From the NCBI GenBank assembly GCA_023424015.1, contig JAFAEM010000011.1, positions 1 to 64,000 on the forward strand: DNA of 64,000 bases, given 5' to 3'. Under the pieces are notes generated by a model. The model was not told where the DNA came from. It searched no databases and worked only from the letters and a program-made list of their open reading frames with translations. The DNA is from Bacteroidota bacterium. GTDB taxonomy: Bacteria; Bacteroidota; Bacteroidia; Chitinophagales; Chitinophagaceae. The translations under genes were made by a program, and so were the position numbers. This document shows, in pieces, positions 53,750-62,868 of this stretch (position 1 is the stretch's first letter; each line of letters opens with the position of its first letter).

Positions 53750-54351
53750 TCATGGCAAACGACAAAGATTTAGTGTTGGTGGTGGAGGATGAATTAATAA
53801 CGGCGGAAAGCATACGTGAACTGCTTGAAGAAGAAGATTATATCGTGATCGGGATTGCCAAAGATGCAGATTCGGCCTTGCGATTGAGTCGCGACGCTGA
53901 ACAACCGCCGGGAGTCGTTGTTTGCGATATAAATATTAAAGGGGAAGTAAAAGGGGTGGAACTCGCCGGCAGGTTGAGAAAACAATATGGTTGCGAGATC
54001 ATCTTTCTTACTGCTTACACCGACACCCAGACGCTTGAATCAGCTTTTGAAACAGAGCCGGTCATGTATGTGGTAAAACCTTATAACGATACGCAGTTGC
54101 GGGTGGCGGTTCAAATGGCTTTTCATAAAATTTTAAAGAAAGAAAAAGCAGGCACTCATAAAATACTAGACCTGACGGAAAGAGAAAGAGAGATCGCTGG
54201 GCTGGTTGCACAGGGTGATTCTTCAAAACAAATAGCACGTAAATTGTCGATTAGCGTGGAGACTGTAAAAACACATCGCCGTCGTATGCTGTCCAAGAAT
54301 AATATCAGCAGCTTTCCACACCTGGTTTTCCTGATGAAAAACGGGTTGTAG
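53746..54351 (+). CDS. LuxR/NarL-type response regulator
   Basis: A 201-residue regulator. The receiver has the acidic pocket LVVEDELITAES, Asp61 in VVVCDINIKGEVKG, the switch FLTAYTDTQ and Lys in YVVKPYNDTQL. The HTH_LuxR domain reads LTEREREIAGLVAQGDSSKQ then ISVETVKTHRRRML. It overlaps the TPR kinase gene by ATGA, so the two are translationally coupled and form a cognate pair. A second start at 53752 would shorten it by two residues. Confidence 0.94.
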   Translation: MIMANDKDLVLVVEDELITAESIRELLEEEDYIVIGIAKDADSALRLSRDAEQPPGVVVCDINIKGEVKGVELAGRLRKQYGCEIIFLTAYTDTQTLESAFETEPVMYVVKPYNDTQLRVAVQMAFHKILKKEKAGTHKILDLTEREREIAGLVAQGDSSKQIARKLSISVETVKTHRRRMLSKNNISSFPHLVFLMKNGL

Positions 54352-54442
54352 TTTCAATCTGATACTGAATATTGTAGTTGTAAATTTCCACTGGTTTTGG
54401 ATTATTGCGTAAGTTTAGATCCTGAAAAAAAGATCCTGTTTT

Positions 54443-56017
54443 ATGAGAAAAATTGGACTAGCTACCACGATGTTTTTTGCTTTTTTCTGGCTTACCCTTA
54501 CTACACTGGCGCAGCAGCCTGTTTTGTTTGACCCTTCTTACAAGCCGGCTGTTTATTCTGACCCTGACCGTTTGGAAAAAATAAAGAAGGCATTTCCGGT
54601 TATCGACAACCTGTTTAGAAAAACAGCGACAGATAATCATTTTCCCGGTCTTGCCTGGGGTATTGTAGTGGATGGGAAACTAGTGCATACCGGCAATTAT
54701 GGCTTTACCGATATTGAGAAAAAAGTACCAGTTACTTCCTCATCTCTGTTTAGGATTGCTTCCATGAGCAAGAGCTTTACTGCGATGGCAATCTTAAAAC
54801 TTCGTGATGACGGGAAGCTGGATCTCGACGATCCCGCATATAAGTTTATTCCTGAGTTAAAGAATTTAAAGTATCCCACATCCGACTCCCCACCCATTAC
54901 CGTACGACACCTGCTTACACATGGCGGGGGATTTCCGGAAGACAATCCCTGGGGCGACCGGCAGCTTGCCGATACCGACAAGGAGTTGATGGAGTTTATC
55001 GGCAAGCAGATCATCTTTTCGAATCCACCCGGCATCGAGTATGAGTATAGTAACCTGGGGTTTGCCTTGTTGGGAAAAATTATTACAAATGCTTCAGGTC
55101 AACGCTACCAGGATTATATAAGAAATAATATCTGGAAACCGCTTGGCATGCATACAACCGAATGGGAGTATGCCAATATCGCTCCCGAAAAACTGGCACA
55201 CGGCTATCGCTGGCTCAATGAAAAATGGAATGAAGAAGCACTCTTGCACGATACGCCTGACGGATCCTGGGGTGCAATGGGTAGTATGATCAGTTCAGTG
55301 GAAGAGTTTTCCAGTTATATGGCTTTTCACCTTTCGGCCTGGCCGCCGAATAATGCGAAGGAAACAGGCCCTGTCAAAAGAAGTTCGGTGCGTGAGATGC
55401 ACCATCCCTGGCGATTAAATGGATTTAATCCCATGTATAAATTCCCTGATGGAAGAATCTGCGCGATGGTATCGGCGTATGCCTATGGTTTAGGTTGGAC
55501 GATTGACTGCGAAGGCCGTAAATATATTGCTCACAGTGGTGGACTTCCCGGATTTGGTAGCCAGTGGCGCATCATGCCGGATTATGGCATCGGTGTGGTG
55601 GCTTTTGCCAACCGCACTTATGCAGGGGTGGGTGGTGTGAACCTGCAGGTACTAGATACTATGGTGAAGATCGCCGGGCTTAAGCCGGCAGAGTTGCCCG
55701 CATCAGTGATACTTGAGAAAAGAAAAAATGAGTTGGTTAAGTTGCTACCTGGCTGGACAAATGCCGAGAAGAGCGGAATATTTGCCGAAAACTTTTTCCC
55801 CGATAACCCGATCGACAGCCTGCGCAAACAGGCTAAGGAGATTTTTGAAAAAGCAGGGAAGATCATTGCGGTAAAAGAGTTGGTTCCATTTAACCAGTTG
55901 CGGGGAAGATTTATTATCGAGGCAGAGAAAGAGGATATCGAGGTGTTCTTTACTTTGTCACCCGAAAATCCTCCGCTGATACAGGAGTATAGAATTAGAA
56001 GTATTGGGAAGAAATAG
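54443..56017 (+). CDS. Secreted serine hydrolase, beta-lactamase class C fold
   Basis: A 524-residue hydrolase with a signal peptide (FFAFFWLTLTTLAQ). The catalytic motifs are complete: S107-M-S-K110, YSN in EYEYSNLGFALLG, and HSGG in YIAHSGGLPGFGSQW. The C-terminal ~100 residues form an extra domain (LPGWTNAEKSGIFAENFFPD). The class includes D-peptidases, esterases and lactamases; the substrate is unknown. It lies 91 bp after the LuxR regulator on the same strand. Confidence 0.92.
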   Translation: MRKIGLATTMFFAFFWLTLTTLAQQPVLFDPSYKPAVYSDPDRLEKIKKAFPVIDNLFRKTATDNHFPGLAWGIVVDGKLVHTGNYGFTDIEKKVPVTSSSLFRIASMSKSFTAMAILKLRDDGKLDLDDPAYKFIPELKNLKYPTSDSPPITVRHLLTHGGGFPEDNPWGDRQLADTDKELMEFIGKQIIFSNPPGIEYEYSNLGFALLGKIITNASGQRYQDYIRNNIWKPLGMHTTEWEYANIAPEKLAHGYRWLNEKWNEEALLHDTPDGSWGAMGSMISSVEEFSSYMAFHLSAWPPNNAKETGPVKRSSVREMHHPWRLNGFNPMYKFPDGRICAMVSAYAYGLGWTIDCEGRKYIAHSGGLPGFGSQWRIMPDYGIGVVAFANRTYAGVGGVNLQVLDTMVKIAGLKPAELPASVILEKRKNELVKLLPGWTNAEKSGIFAENFFPDNPIDSLRKQAKEIFEKAGKIIAVKELVPFNQLRGRFIIEAEKEDIEVFFTLSPENPPLIQEYRIRSIGKK

Positions 56018-56320
56018 GGTATTGTAGCGGCAATATTTTTCCAACCGGGTTTTAAAAGAAGAGTTAGGCCCCGGGTCTGGGTTTCTTGATGCACGACTTT
56101 TTGTTGGTGCAACGCCCGGGGTGACATCCAGGGTGGCGTCAGGCGTTACACAAAGTCTTTATTGTTGGTTTTTACGATTTGTTACTTCCATTTCACTTGC
56201 TGTGGAAGCGATCCCGCTATTGCCATACCAATCCTGAGACTGTAACTTTCTTTAAAGGGTTTTTTGGAATTAATCGTAACTTTAAGAGAGTTCTTTTTTA
56301 CCTCACTAAAACTATACAAT
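56018..56320. other. Intergenic region with GC-rich inverted sequence
   Basis: 303 bp before the DoxX gene. 56070-56145 is GC-rich, with CCCGGG-containing segments (GGCCCCGGGTCTGG, GCCCGGGGTGACATCC) and partial inverted matches. A minus-strand reading frame through it is not convincing. No promoter box was fixed. Confidence 0.35.
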
Positions 56321-56764
56321 ATGGACCTCCTGCATCGCCTTGAATATTGGGGAGACAGGCATCACCCGCGTTGGATGGATATCGTACGTATAGCACTTGG
56401 CATTTTTTTAATCTACAAAGGCATTGACTTTCTCAGAAACATGGGTGATCTCATAACCCTTATGTCTATCAAAACATCTTTCGGTGAATTCAGCTACATC
56501 CTAATTGGGCACCTGGTAGTGTTCGCTCATATCATGGGCGGGATATTTATTGCTCTCGGTGTGCTGACGCGTTTTGCATGCCTTATGCAAATACCTATCT
56601 TATTGGGTGCAGTATTCCTGATCAACCGGCCTGGAGGCATGGCGGAGCCATATTCAGAGTTGTTGATCTCATTGGTAGTTTTGTTATTGCTGTTTTATTT
56701 CCTGATCGCGGGAAATGGTCCGCTGTCTGTGAAAATAAATGAACCCGAAAAGGTCAGGCATTAA
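56321..56764 (+). CDS. DoxX-family membrane protein
   Basis: A 147-residue integral membrane protein with four hydrophobic helices (MDIVRIALGIFLIYKGIDFL, YILIGHLVVFAHIMGGIFIA, FACLMQIPILLGAVFLI, LISLVVLLLLFYFLIAGNG), the DoxX/DoxD-like pattern. DoxX proteins have been linked to redox or thiol stress in other bacteria; the role here is not known. Start 56321 is preferred over an upstream codon at 56264. Its stop overlaps the stop of the convergent amidohydrolase gene. Confidence 0.85.
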   Translation: MDLLHRLEYWGDRHHPRWMDIVRIALGIFLIYKGIDFLRNMGDLITLMSIKTSFGEFSYILIGHLVVFAHIMGGIFIALGVLTRFACLMQIPILLGAVFLINRPGGMAEPYSELLISLVVLLLLFYFLIAGNGPLSVKINEPEKVRH

Positions 56765-58350
56765 AAAGCTTTCTTTTCGCCGGTATATCCCGGGCCGTAT
56801 AATGCTTTACCGGTCCGGGCTCCCGTGTGTTTTTCCCTGTCCACAGTAATCACGCCATTCACGATCACGTAATGAAAGCCCTTTGAATAGGCATGGGGCT
56901 TTTCAAATGTTGCCAGGTCTTTCACTTCTTTATCATCAAAGATCACGATATCGGCTGCATATCCTTCACGCAGCAAACCCCGGTCCTGCAACTGGAATTT
57001 CTGCGCCGGCAGTGATGTCATTCTTCGGATCGCTTCTTCGAGCGAGAGCACATTTTCTTCTCTCACGTATTTTCCAAGCACCCTTGCATTGGTGCCGTAG
57101 CCACGCGGATGCGGCATTCCGGAATTAAATACGCGGATACTGGCATCGCTTGCAAACATGTTGAAGGGATATTGCATGATACGTTTTACATCCTCTTCGC
57201 CCATGCCATGAAATACCGCGCTGGCGCCACCCGCGATCATGATATCGATCACTGTTTCCGCTTCGGCCTTCGCCTTATGCTTACGGCCTTTCATCAGGTT
57301 GATCTGCTCAATGCTTTTCCCATTATAAGTCGTATCGGGACGATGATAAGCCACTACCGCATAACTAAAATGTTTTAGTTTTCTTTTCTTAAGTCTGCTC
57401 AGCATTTCTTTGATCACATATTTTTTTACATCGGGTCTTTGGAGCCTGGCTTTTATAGAATCCTGCCCGTCGGCCAGGATCTCATCGGGTATCAATGTGC
57501 TGATAGATGTGCTACTGGCCGTATAAGGATATTGATCGATCGTGACATCAATGCCCTCCTCCCTTGCTTTTTTTACCATGCCCAGTGTCTCTTTACTTCT
57601 TCCCCAGTTTTGCTGGCCGCTGAGCTTGAAATGCGAGATCTCTACCGGGATCTTTGCTTCACGACCGATGGTCAACGCTTCTTCAATCGCCTCGGCTACC
57701 TTATCACCTTCATTCCGCATATGGGAAACATAAACGCCATTATATTTCGCCGCCTGTTTGGCTAACGCAATAATCTCCGGCGTTTTGGTATAAGTACCCG
57801 GGATATAGATCAACCCGGTCGACATACCCACCGCACCATCTTTCATGGCCTTATCCACCAGAGCTTCCATCTTTTGCAGCTCATCGGCGGTAGCGTCGCG
57901 GTTGGCGCGACCCATTACTGCTTTGCGAATATCATTATGACCGATCAGGCTGGCCACATTTATTGAAAGTTTGATAGAGTCAATCGTATTGAGGTATTTT
58001 CCAATATCGACATTCGATTGACCACAGTTGCCGGTAATACAGGTGGTGACACCATCGTAGATAAAACTGTGAGCCATGGGATCACGGGCTTCATCATCTT
58101 CAATATGCGTATGTACATCTATGAATCCAGGCGACACGATCATATTGGAAGCATCAATGGTTTTACCTGCGGAATAATTCAATTGCCGCCCGATAGCTAC
58201 GATCCGGCCATTCTTTACAGCAAGATCACCATAAAACCAGTTGTTGCCCGTACCGTCTATGATCCTGCCATTACGGATCAGGAGGTCACAAGTAGGTTGT
58301 TGCGAAAAAACAGTAACAGGAATAAAAAGCAGCAGGAGTATTTTTTTCAT
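56761..58350 (-). CDS. Secreted D-aminoacylase-like amidohydrolase
   Basis: A 529-residue metal-dependent amidohydrolase of the N-acyl-D-amino-acid deacylase group, with a signal peptide (KKILLLLFIPVTVFSQQ). Motifs: LLIRNGRIIDGTGNNWFYGD, SPGFIDVHTHIEDDEAR (HxH), TTCITGNCGQS, GMSTGLIYIPGTYTKTPEI, VSHMRNEGDKV, ISHFKLSGQQNWG and FASDASIRVFNSGMPHPRGY. The metal ligands and catalytic Asp (FASDAS) are present. Such enzymes release D-amino acids from N-acyl derivatives; the periplasmic location fits. The stop codon overlaps that of the convergent DoxX gene. Confidence 0.9.
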   Translation of the reverse strand: MKKILLLLFIPVTVFSQQPTCDLLIRNGRIIDGTGNNWFYGDLAVKNGRIVAIGRQLNYSAGKTIDASNMIVSPGFIDVHTHIEDDEARDPMAHSFIYDGVTTCITGNCGQSNVDIGKYLNTIDSIKLSINVASLIGHNDIRKAVMGRANRDATADELQKMEALVDKAMKDGAVGMSTGLIYIPGTYTKTPEIIALAKQAAKYNGVYVSHMRNEGDKVAEAIEEALTIGREAKIPVEISHFKLSGQQNWGRSKETLGMVKKAREEGIDVTIDQYPYTASSTSISTLIPDEILADGQDSIKARLQRPDVKKYVIKEMLSRLKKRKLKHFSYAVVAYHRPDTTYNGKSIEQINLMKGRKHKAKAEAETVIDIMIAGGASAVFHGMGEEDVKRIMQYPFNMFASDASIRVFNSGMPHPRGYGTNARVLGKYVREENVLSLEEAIRRMTSLPAQKFQLQDRGLLREGYAADIVIFDDKEVKDLATFEKPHAYSKGFHYVIVNGVITVDREKHTGARTGKALYGPGYTGEKKAF

Positions 58351-58377
58351 TCCCGCAATTTAAGAAAAAGGGGAATT

Positions 58378-58786
58378 CTTATTTTATTCGCATGATGAAT
58401 GGCCCTTATAAGAAGAAACTCTCGACGTCATTGACACAAATACAATCGGCAAAAAACTGCATTCATCCGTGCAATCCGTGATAACCGTGGCTCAATTACT
58501 AGTGTTAAGTCAACCATATTTTAGCTGTGAGCTGTGAGCTATGAGCTATGAGGCTCAAGGCCTCAAATTTCGTGGTAAAACGATAGATCTCGAAGCTCGT
58601 AGCTCATCGCTCGTAGCTTTTTGAAGCAGCATTTTAACCTTGACACAATACTAGTTATGGGTCATCCTTATTTTATTCGTATAAGGAAAGGCTTAATTAG
58701 AAGAAGCTGTTCCCCCTTCGCTCAACACAAATACATTCCGCAAAAAACTGCATTCATCCGTGCAATCCGTGTAATCTGTGGCTTTA
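58378..58786. repeat. Direct repeat pair flanking a MITE-like element
   Basis: 433 bp (58351-58783) without a supported gene. Two ~115-bp direct repeats (about 58381-58490 and 58670-58780) share TTATTTTATTCG, AACACAAATACA-like text and GCAAAAAACTGCATTCATCC then GTGCAATCCGTG. The space between them is filled by the MITE-like copy B. The second copy reaches the 3' end of the TPR lipoprotein gene. Confidence 0.75.
58499..58654. repeat. MITE-like element, copy B (156 bp)
   Basis: Inverted ends CTAGTGTTAAGTCAA (58499-58513) and, reverse-complemented, CTAGTATTGTGTCAA (58640-58654), agreeing at 12 of 15 positions. Internal fold-back arms are built on GAGCTATGAGCTATGAG and CTCGTAGCTCATCGCTCGTA. The interior is shared with copy A at 28328-28494. 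It has no coding capacity. Confidence 0.85.
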
Positions 58787-60337
58787 CAAGGAAGCCTGCA
58801 TCTTCCCCGCGTTCAATTTTCCTGCTAATGCCAGTCGCCTGTTAGGTGCCAGCTCAAGTGATCTTTCAAATTGCAACAAAGCTTCCGCGGGACGATTCAC
58901 CGACAAAAGCCAGTCGCCATACAATTCGAAAGAAGGTATGGCCACCTGCGGCGGGCCATAGGCGTAGCTTGTTTTGTTTTCGATATCTGTAGCAAGCTTA
59001 AAGTATTTTTCTGCTTCGTTATTATTATTTGACAGTAAGGCCAGCATAGCCCTCAGTTCCAGTTCCATGATCTCGGTTTTTTCAAGATCTCCCTGTGTTG
59101 CAATGCTGCGATTGATATTGCCGCAGACCCTGATGCCTTTATCGCTGATTTTTTGCTGCTCCACCAGCCGTTCTCCCGCCATTTTGGTAATGATGCGGTT
59201 CAATTCCGTGGCGTCTTTCATATGATAAGCACGCATGCCAGAGATAAAATAATCCTTGGCGCGTGTCATAATGTTCAGGTCATTGTTTTGAAAACTTATG
59301 GCGGCCATTGGCGACAGGTAATCTCTTGTTTCGGCCAGGTAGGTCGAACGCAGCAGGATCATATGCGCCCTGGCCAAAGGACTGGGAAGTTCTGTGCAGT
59401 ATTGCTGCATACTGTCTACCATGCCCCGCGCTTTTTCACGGTTACCATTTTGAAGTTCGCCATATTGCAGCCAATGCCAGGAGTGATATCCGAGTGCGTT
59501 ATTATTTAATTGCTTTCTTGCTTTTCTTTCTCTTTCCGCATTCCAGGAAACGATATTGCTGCTGACAACTTTATCCCACATTCCCAAAGCCAGGTAAATA
59601 TGTGTGGGCATATGCAGGGCGTGACCGGCATCAGGTGCCACTACGGCGTATTTGTCTGCTGCAGCCAGGGCACGTGCCGCATGGTCGGGATCATCAAAAG
59701 CATGGATCAGGTAATGCAGCGCGCCGGGATGTTTTGGATTTCTATCCAGCACTTCTTTGGCGATTTCGGCGGCCTGCTCCAGCACGGGCGTTTGTCGGCC
59801 GGTAAGCCCCCACCCGATTAGTGACAGGCTATAAAAAGAAGCTATTTCATTATTACCTGGATATTTGTTGTACAATGTTTTCATGTACGCGGCATAACTA
59901 CTGTCTCTTTCGGATTTGTTTCCCTTGCCATACAGGATGTTGACGCCTATGATAAGATCTTTCTCCAGCCCTGTTTTGGCAAGCGAACTCCTATCTGCTG
60001 GCTCCTGAGCCAGAGCCTTCAGGATCCGATTACCCTCGTCATAATCCTGTTCTCTCCAGAGTGTATGGTTATTGGTCATTGCTTCACCCCAGTAAGCCAT
60101 CACGAAACCGGGATCAATTTTTCTTGCATGCTGGAATTCTTCAGCCGCGTCTTCATATTCAAAACTATGGAGATAGAGCAAGCCCTTTTTAAAGTAAGGC
60201 TGCGCTTCGGCCTTACCGGTTGCGGTAAAACTGATCTCACCTAAGTGTGTTTTTGAAGATCTATTGTTGGTGGAACAACTCAAGAGTAGAAACAGGATAG
60301 CGGTTATACTTACTGTAGTGAGGCGGACAGGTTGCAT
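58784..60337 (-). CDS. TPR-repeat lipoprotein
   Basis: A 517-residue protein with a lipoprotein signal ending LLSC (Cys21; ITAILFLLLSCSTNN), so it is probably anchored in the outer or inner membrane. TPR units are visible at both ends (GLLYLHSFEYEDAAEEFQHA, LLSVNRPAEALLQFERSLEL) and a family segment GALHYLIHAFDDPDHAARAL with ALHMPTHIYLALG. The middle is helical. It belongs to a conserved TPR family of unknown function. The gene stands alone. Confidence 0.85.
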   Translation of the reverse strand: MQPVRLTTVSITAILFLLLSCSTNNRSSKTHLGEISFTATGKAEAQPYFKKGLLYLHSFEYEDAAEEFQHARKIDPGFVMAYWGEAMTNNHTLWREQDYDEGNRILKALAQEPADRSSLAKTGLEKDLIIGVNILYGKGNKSERDSSYAAYMKTLYNKYPGNNEIASFYSLSLIGWGLTGRQTPVLEQAAEIAKEVLDRNPKHPGALHYLIHAFDDPDHAARALAAADKYAVVAPDAGHALHMPTHIYLALGMWDKVVSSNIVSWNAERERKARKQLNNNALGYHSWHWLQYGELQNGNREKARGMVDSMQQYCTELPSPLARAHMILLRSTYLAETRDYLSPMAAISFQNNDLNIMTRAKDYFISGMRAYHMKDATELNRIITKMAGERLVEQQKISDKGIRVCGNINRSIATQGDLEKTEIMELELRAMLALLSNNNNEAEKYFKLATDIENKTSYAYGPPQVAIPSFELYGDWLLSVNRPAEALLQFERSLELAPNRRLALAGKLNAGKMQASL

Positions 60338-60409
60338 AACTCAAGGTTTTAAGTCATTCAAGTTACGATATTTTGCACAAAGAGGTAAACTGCCGACGAG
60401 GATTGAGTG

Positions 60410-61708
60410 TTAGGCTTTAATTGGCGGCGAGCTTGTTTTATTAAAAGCAAAGAACTTCTGCAAAAGATAGATCCCTACTCCAATCAGCATACACAAAAGT
60501 ACATCCCAGGCTTCGCTGAGTTTGAGAGCCGATAATAACCAGATGGCCAGGGCAATGCCGATACCCGCAAACCAGTATCCAAAGCGGAGCCTGAAATAAT
60601 TCTCAGAGCCATTATCCCTTAATCTTAGACGGATCATCGACAGGCATACCATCAAATACACCAATACGCGAATAATAGAACCAATGGTGAGCGCAGCGAA
60701 AAATGACCAGACCAGTGAGACAATTGTTGTTACACCGATAAACAAAAGCAGGGACCATGTCGGTGTAAGGTGCACGGGATTGACATAGGAAAACAATTTC
60801 GGGAACTGTTTTTCGTTGCTCAGGGCAAAAGGAAGGCGCGAGCCACCAAGTACAATGGCATTCAAGGTACCGGAGATCGATACCAGGGCGCCGATGGCGA
60901 TGATGATACCACCCGTATTTCCCATAAAACCCGTTGCTGCTTCAGCCAATGGTTTTTCGGAACTGGCCAGTGAGGGAAGTGTGCCGATAGAAACCAATTG
61001 AATTAAACAATAGAAGATCGTGACAATTATGGCGGCGGTGATCAATGCAAAAGGAAGGTTTTTGCGAGGCTCCCTTATTTCACCTGAATTGATAAGTACA
61101 GATTCGAATCCACCGAATGCAAAAACCAAAAGCAATACCGAAGTGGAAAAAGATGAAAAAGAAGGAAGACCAGTGGAAATAAGCAGTTCTGGCTGGAGAT
61201 TGAAAAGACCAATAATAATGAATGCGCTTAAGGGGAGCAATTTTGCAATGGTCAGTATATTATTTACCCGTGTTGAATTTTTTACGCCTATATGATTGAT
61301 ATACGCAATAATCGATGTGAGAAAAAGTATGCAAAGTGCTCTTGGGATCTTATCGTTAAATAGCGGGTTAAAAAAAGACAGGTAGATCACCAGCAGGTTG
61401 ATCAACGTGGCGTAATTAAAAATACGGCTTAGCAACAGCAGCCAGCCGGTCATAAAGGCAGGGAATTTTCCCAGTCCTTTTAAGGCATAGAGGTATGGGC
61501 CACCTGTTTCATCAAAACGCGAACTCACTTCCGCGAAACAAAGAATGAAAATAAGCACGACTATCGCACATACCGCAAAGGCCAGCAGGCTATATACGCC
61601 TGATAATCCAAAGATCTTTGAGGGCAGGCCAAATATCCCGGCACCAATAATGCTGTTGATCACCAGTAAGACGAGATCCCATTTAGTTATACTTCGGTTG
61701 AGCATCAT
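60410..61708 (-). CDS. APC-family amino-acid permease
   Basis: A 432-residue transporter with about 12 hydrophobic helices. The first (WDLVLLVINSIIGAGIFGLP) carries the IGAGIF motif of APC substrate binding, and FAFGGFESVLINSGEIREPR matches helix 6. The specific amino acid cannot be read from sequence. No enzyme gene is coupled to it. Start MMLNRS at 61708 follows a short AT-rich leader. Confidence 0.9.
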   Translation of the reverse strand: MMLNRSITKWDLVLLVINSIIGAGIFGLPSKIFGLSGVYSLLAFAVCAIVVLIFILCFAEVSSRFDETGGPYLYALKGLGKFPAFMTGWLLLLSRIFNYATLINLLVIYLSFFNPLFNDKIPRALCILFLTSIIAYINHIGVKNSTRVNNILTIAKLLPLSAFIIIGLFNLQPELLISTGLPSFSSFSTSVLLLVFAFGGFESVLINSGEIREPRKNLPFALITAAIIVTIFYCLIQLVSIGTLPSLASSEKPLAEAATGFMGNTGGIIIAIGALVSISGTLNAIVLGGSRLPFALSNEKQFPKLFSYVNPVHLTPTWSLLLFIGVTTIVSLVWSFFAALTIGSIIRVLVYLMVCLSMIRLRLRDNGSENYFRLRFGYWFAGIGIALAIWLLSALKLSEAWDVLLCMLIGVGIYLLQKFFAFNKTSSPPIKA

Positions 61709-61794
61709 TGATTAGTATTATTCTCCCGCTTCCAATCCTTTCTGATTGTATAAATTAGTGAAGTTAAAGGTGTGAATTGTTGAATACTGGCCCC

Positions 61795-62340
61795 TCAGTC
61801 TTCCCTGCTTCCTTTTTCGCCTACAAACCAATGTTCTTTGTTTTTGAACAGCACGTTAAAGGTGGTCAGTGAGCCATAGCATCGTGTAATGTATTGCTGA
61901 AGATTTACTTTGTCTTCATCGGCGAGTTTTTTGTTGCTATTGATATTTTGCTCAAGCACACGCAGCCTGTCGCGTAGCATCACAATTTTATGAAAAAAAT
62001 CTTCTATGGGGATCTCTTTTGGCTTCAGGCTTTTATCGGCGGGCTGCAACAGTAATGTGCCCTTGATCCATCTATCCCCCAGCGGTACATTTTCAGTAAG
62101 TCCACCCCAGAGGCGAAGTATCCTGAGCAGGGAGCGTTCCAGGTTTGAATTGGTTTCTATTTCTTCTGTTACATTTTCAGGTATGATCTCTTCAAGTTTG
62201 TGATCGGTTTTCTCGATCTCCTTGATCCCATGGTTGATAAACGAAATAAAGTAAGTGGCATATCGAATTCCGACGATCACGCCGGGGCCGAACTGGGTGT
62301 GTTGAAGCCTTGTGCCAATACCGAGTGTGGTTGGTTCCAT
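61795..62340 (-). CDS. Conserved hypothetical protein, CarD/Tudor-like N-terminus
   Basis: A 181-residue protein with no catalytic motif. The N-terminal ~55 residues (IGTRLQHTQFGPGVIVGIRY) resemble the small beta-barrel of CarD or helicase-tail modules that bind proteins or nucleic acid. The remainder is helical and contains a coiled-coil-prone segment (FFHKIVMLRDRLRVLEQNIN). Function is not known; a soluble cytoplasmic protein is likely. Confidence 0.7.
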   Translation of the reverse strand: MEPTTLGIGTRLQHTQFGPGVIVGIRYATYFISFINHGIKEIEKTDHKLEEIIPENVTEEIETNSNLERSLLRILRLWGGLTENVPLGDRWIKGTLLLQPADKSLKPKEIPIEDFFHKIVMLRDRLRVLEQNINSNKKLADEDKVNLQQYITRCYGSLTTFNVLFKNKEHWFVGEKGSRED

Positions 62341-62536
62341 ATTATAAATTTTCGCAGGCTAAATGTAGAAAAACTTGCTCAGTAAATAACCCTCCGGGAC
62401 TCATTTGCATTTGTCCGGTTGGGCGCCTGTAATAAAGATGTCAAACTAATCTAAAAGAAATGAAATGTCGCCAGTGCGGCATGATATTTATACCGATTAG
62501 AGGTGTTCACGATTTCTAAACTTTAAAATATCAGTT

Positions 62537-62725
62537 ATGCAAAGAAAAGGATTGGGTCTGCTTTTAGCAGCCGCAGCAGCTTACGGTGCTTATCGTTATT
62601 CAAGGATGAAACCTGAACAAAGAAATGAACTCAGGCAAAGAGGTAAAGATTTTGTTGACAAAAATCTGGGTGAGATGAAAAATATGTTCGGGAAAAAGAC
62701 ATCAGTTGCCAATGGCAAAGGATAG
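62537..62725 (+). CDS. Small YtxH-like protein
   Basis: A 62-residue basic protein. An N-terminal hydrophobic stretch (GLGLLLAAAAAYGAYRYS) is followed by charged helix (MKPEQRNELRQRGKDFVDKN), the general pattern of small YtxH-type stress-associated proteins. Function is unknown. A strong terminator follows 17 bases after the stop, supporting a real gene. Confidence 0.8.
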   Translation: MQRKGLGLLLAAAAAYGAYRYSRMKPEQRNELRQRGKDFVDKNLGEMKNMFGKKTSVANGKG

Positions 62726-62742
62726 TTATTTCGTCCCGGTTG

Positions 62743-62772
62743 AAAAGGGGCGATCGTCAGATCGCCCCTTTT
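62743..62772 (+). terminator. Strong intrinsic terminator after the YtxH-like gene
   Basis: A perfect 12-bp stem AAAAGGGGCGAT/ATCGCCCCTTTT with loop CGTCAG, followed by a T-rich tract. Confidence 0.95.
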
Positions 62773-62818
62773 CTATTTTACTTATTACTGAAAGAATATA
62801 AGAAATAGACCATTCATT

Positions 62819-62868
62819 AAGACTACTAACTACTAACTACTGACTACTGACTCCCGACTATAGACTCT
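62819..62868. repeat. Short direct-repeat array of GACTACTGACT type
   Basis: Overlapping copies of ACTACTAACTACTAACTACT and GACTACTGACTCCCGACTAT. The same sequence family recurs at 63690-63757 and 36985-37016. It lies between the YtxH-like terminator and the end of the next gene. Confidence 0.7.

Noticed and set aside
55618..56127. 169-codon minus-strand frame over the end of the serine hydrolase
   Set aside because: Most of it is antisense to an intact hydrolase; the remainder covers the GC-rich gap and has no family features.
62461..62520. Very short CxxC frame (MKCRQCGMIFIPIRGVHDF)
   Set aside because: Nineteen codons only, no terminator or conserved context; may be a chance frame in the leader of the YtxH-like gene.
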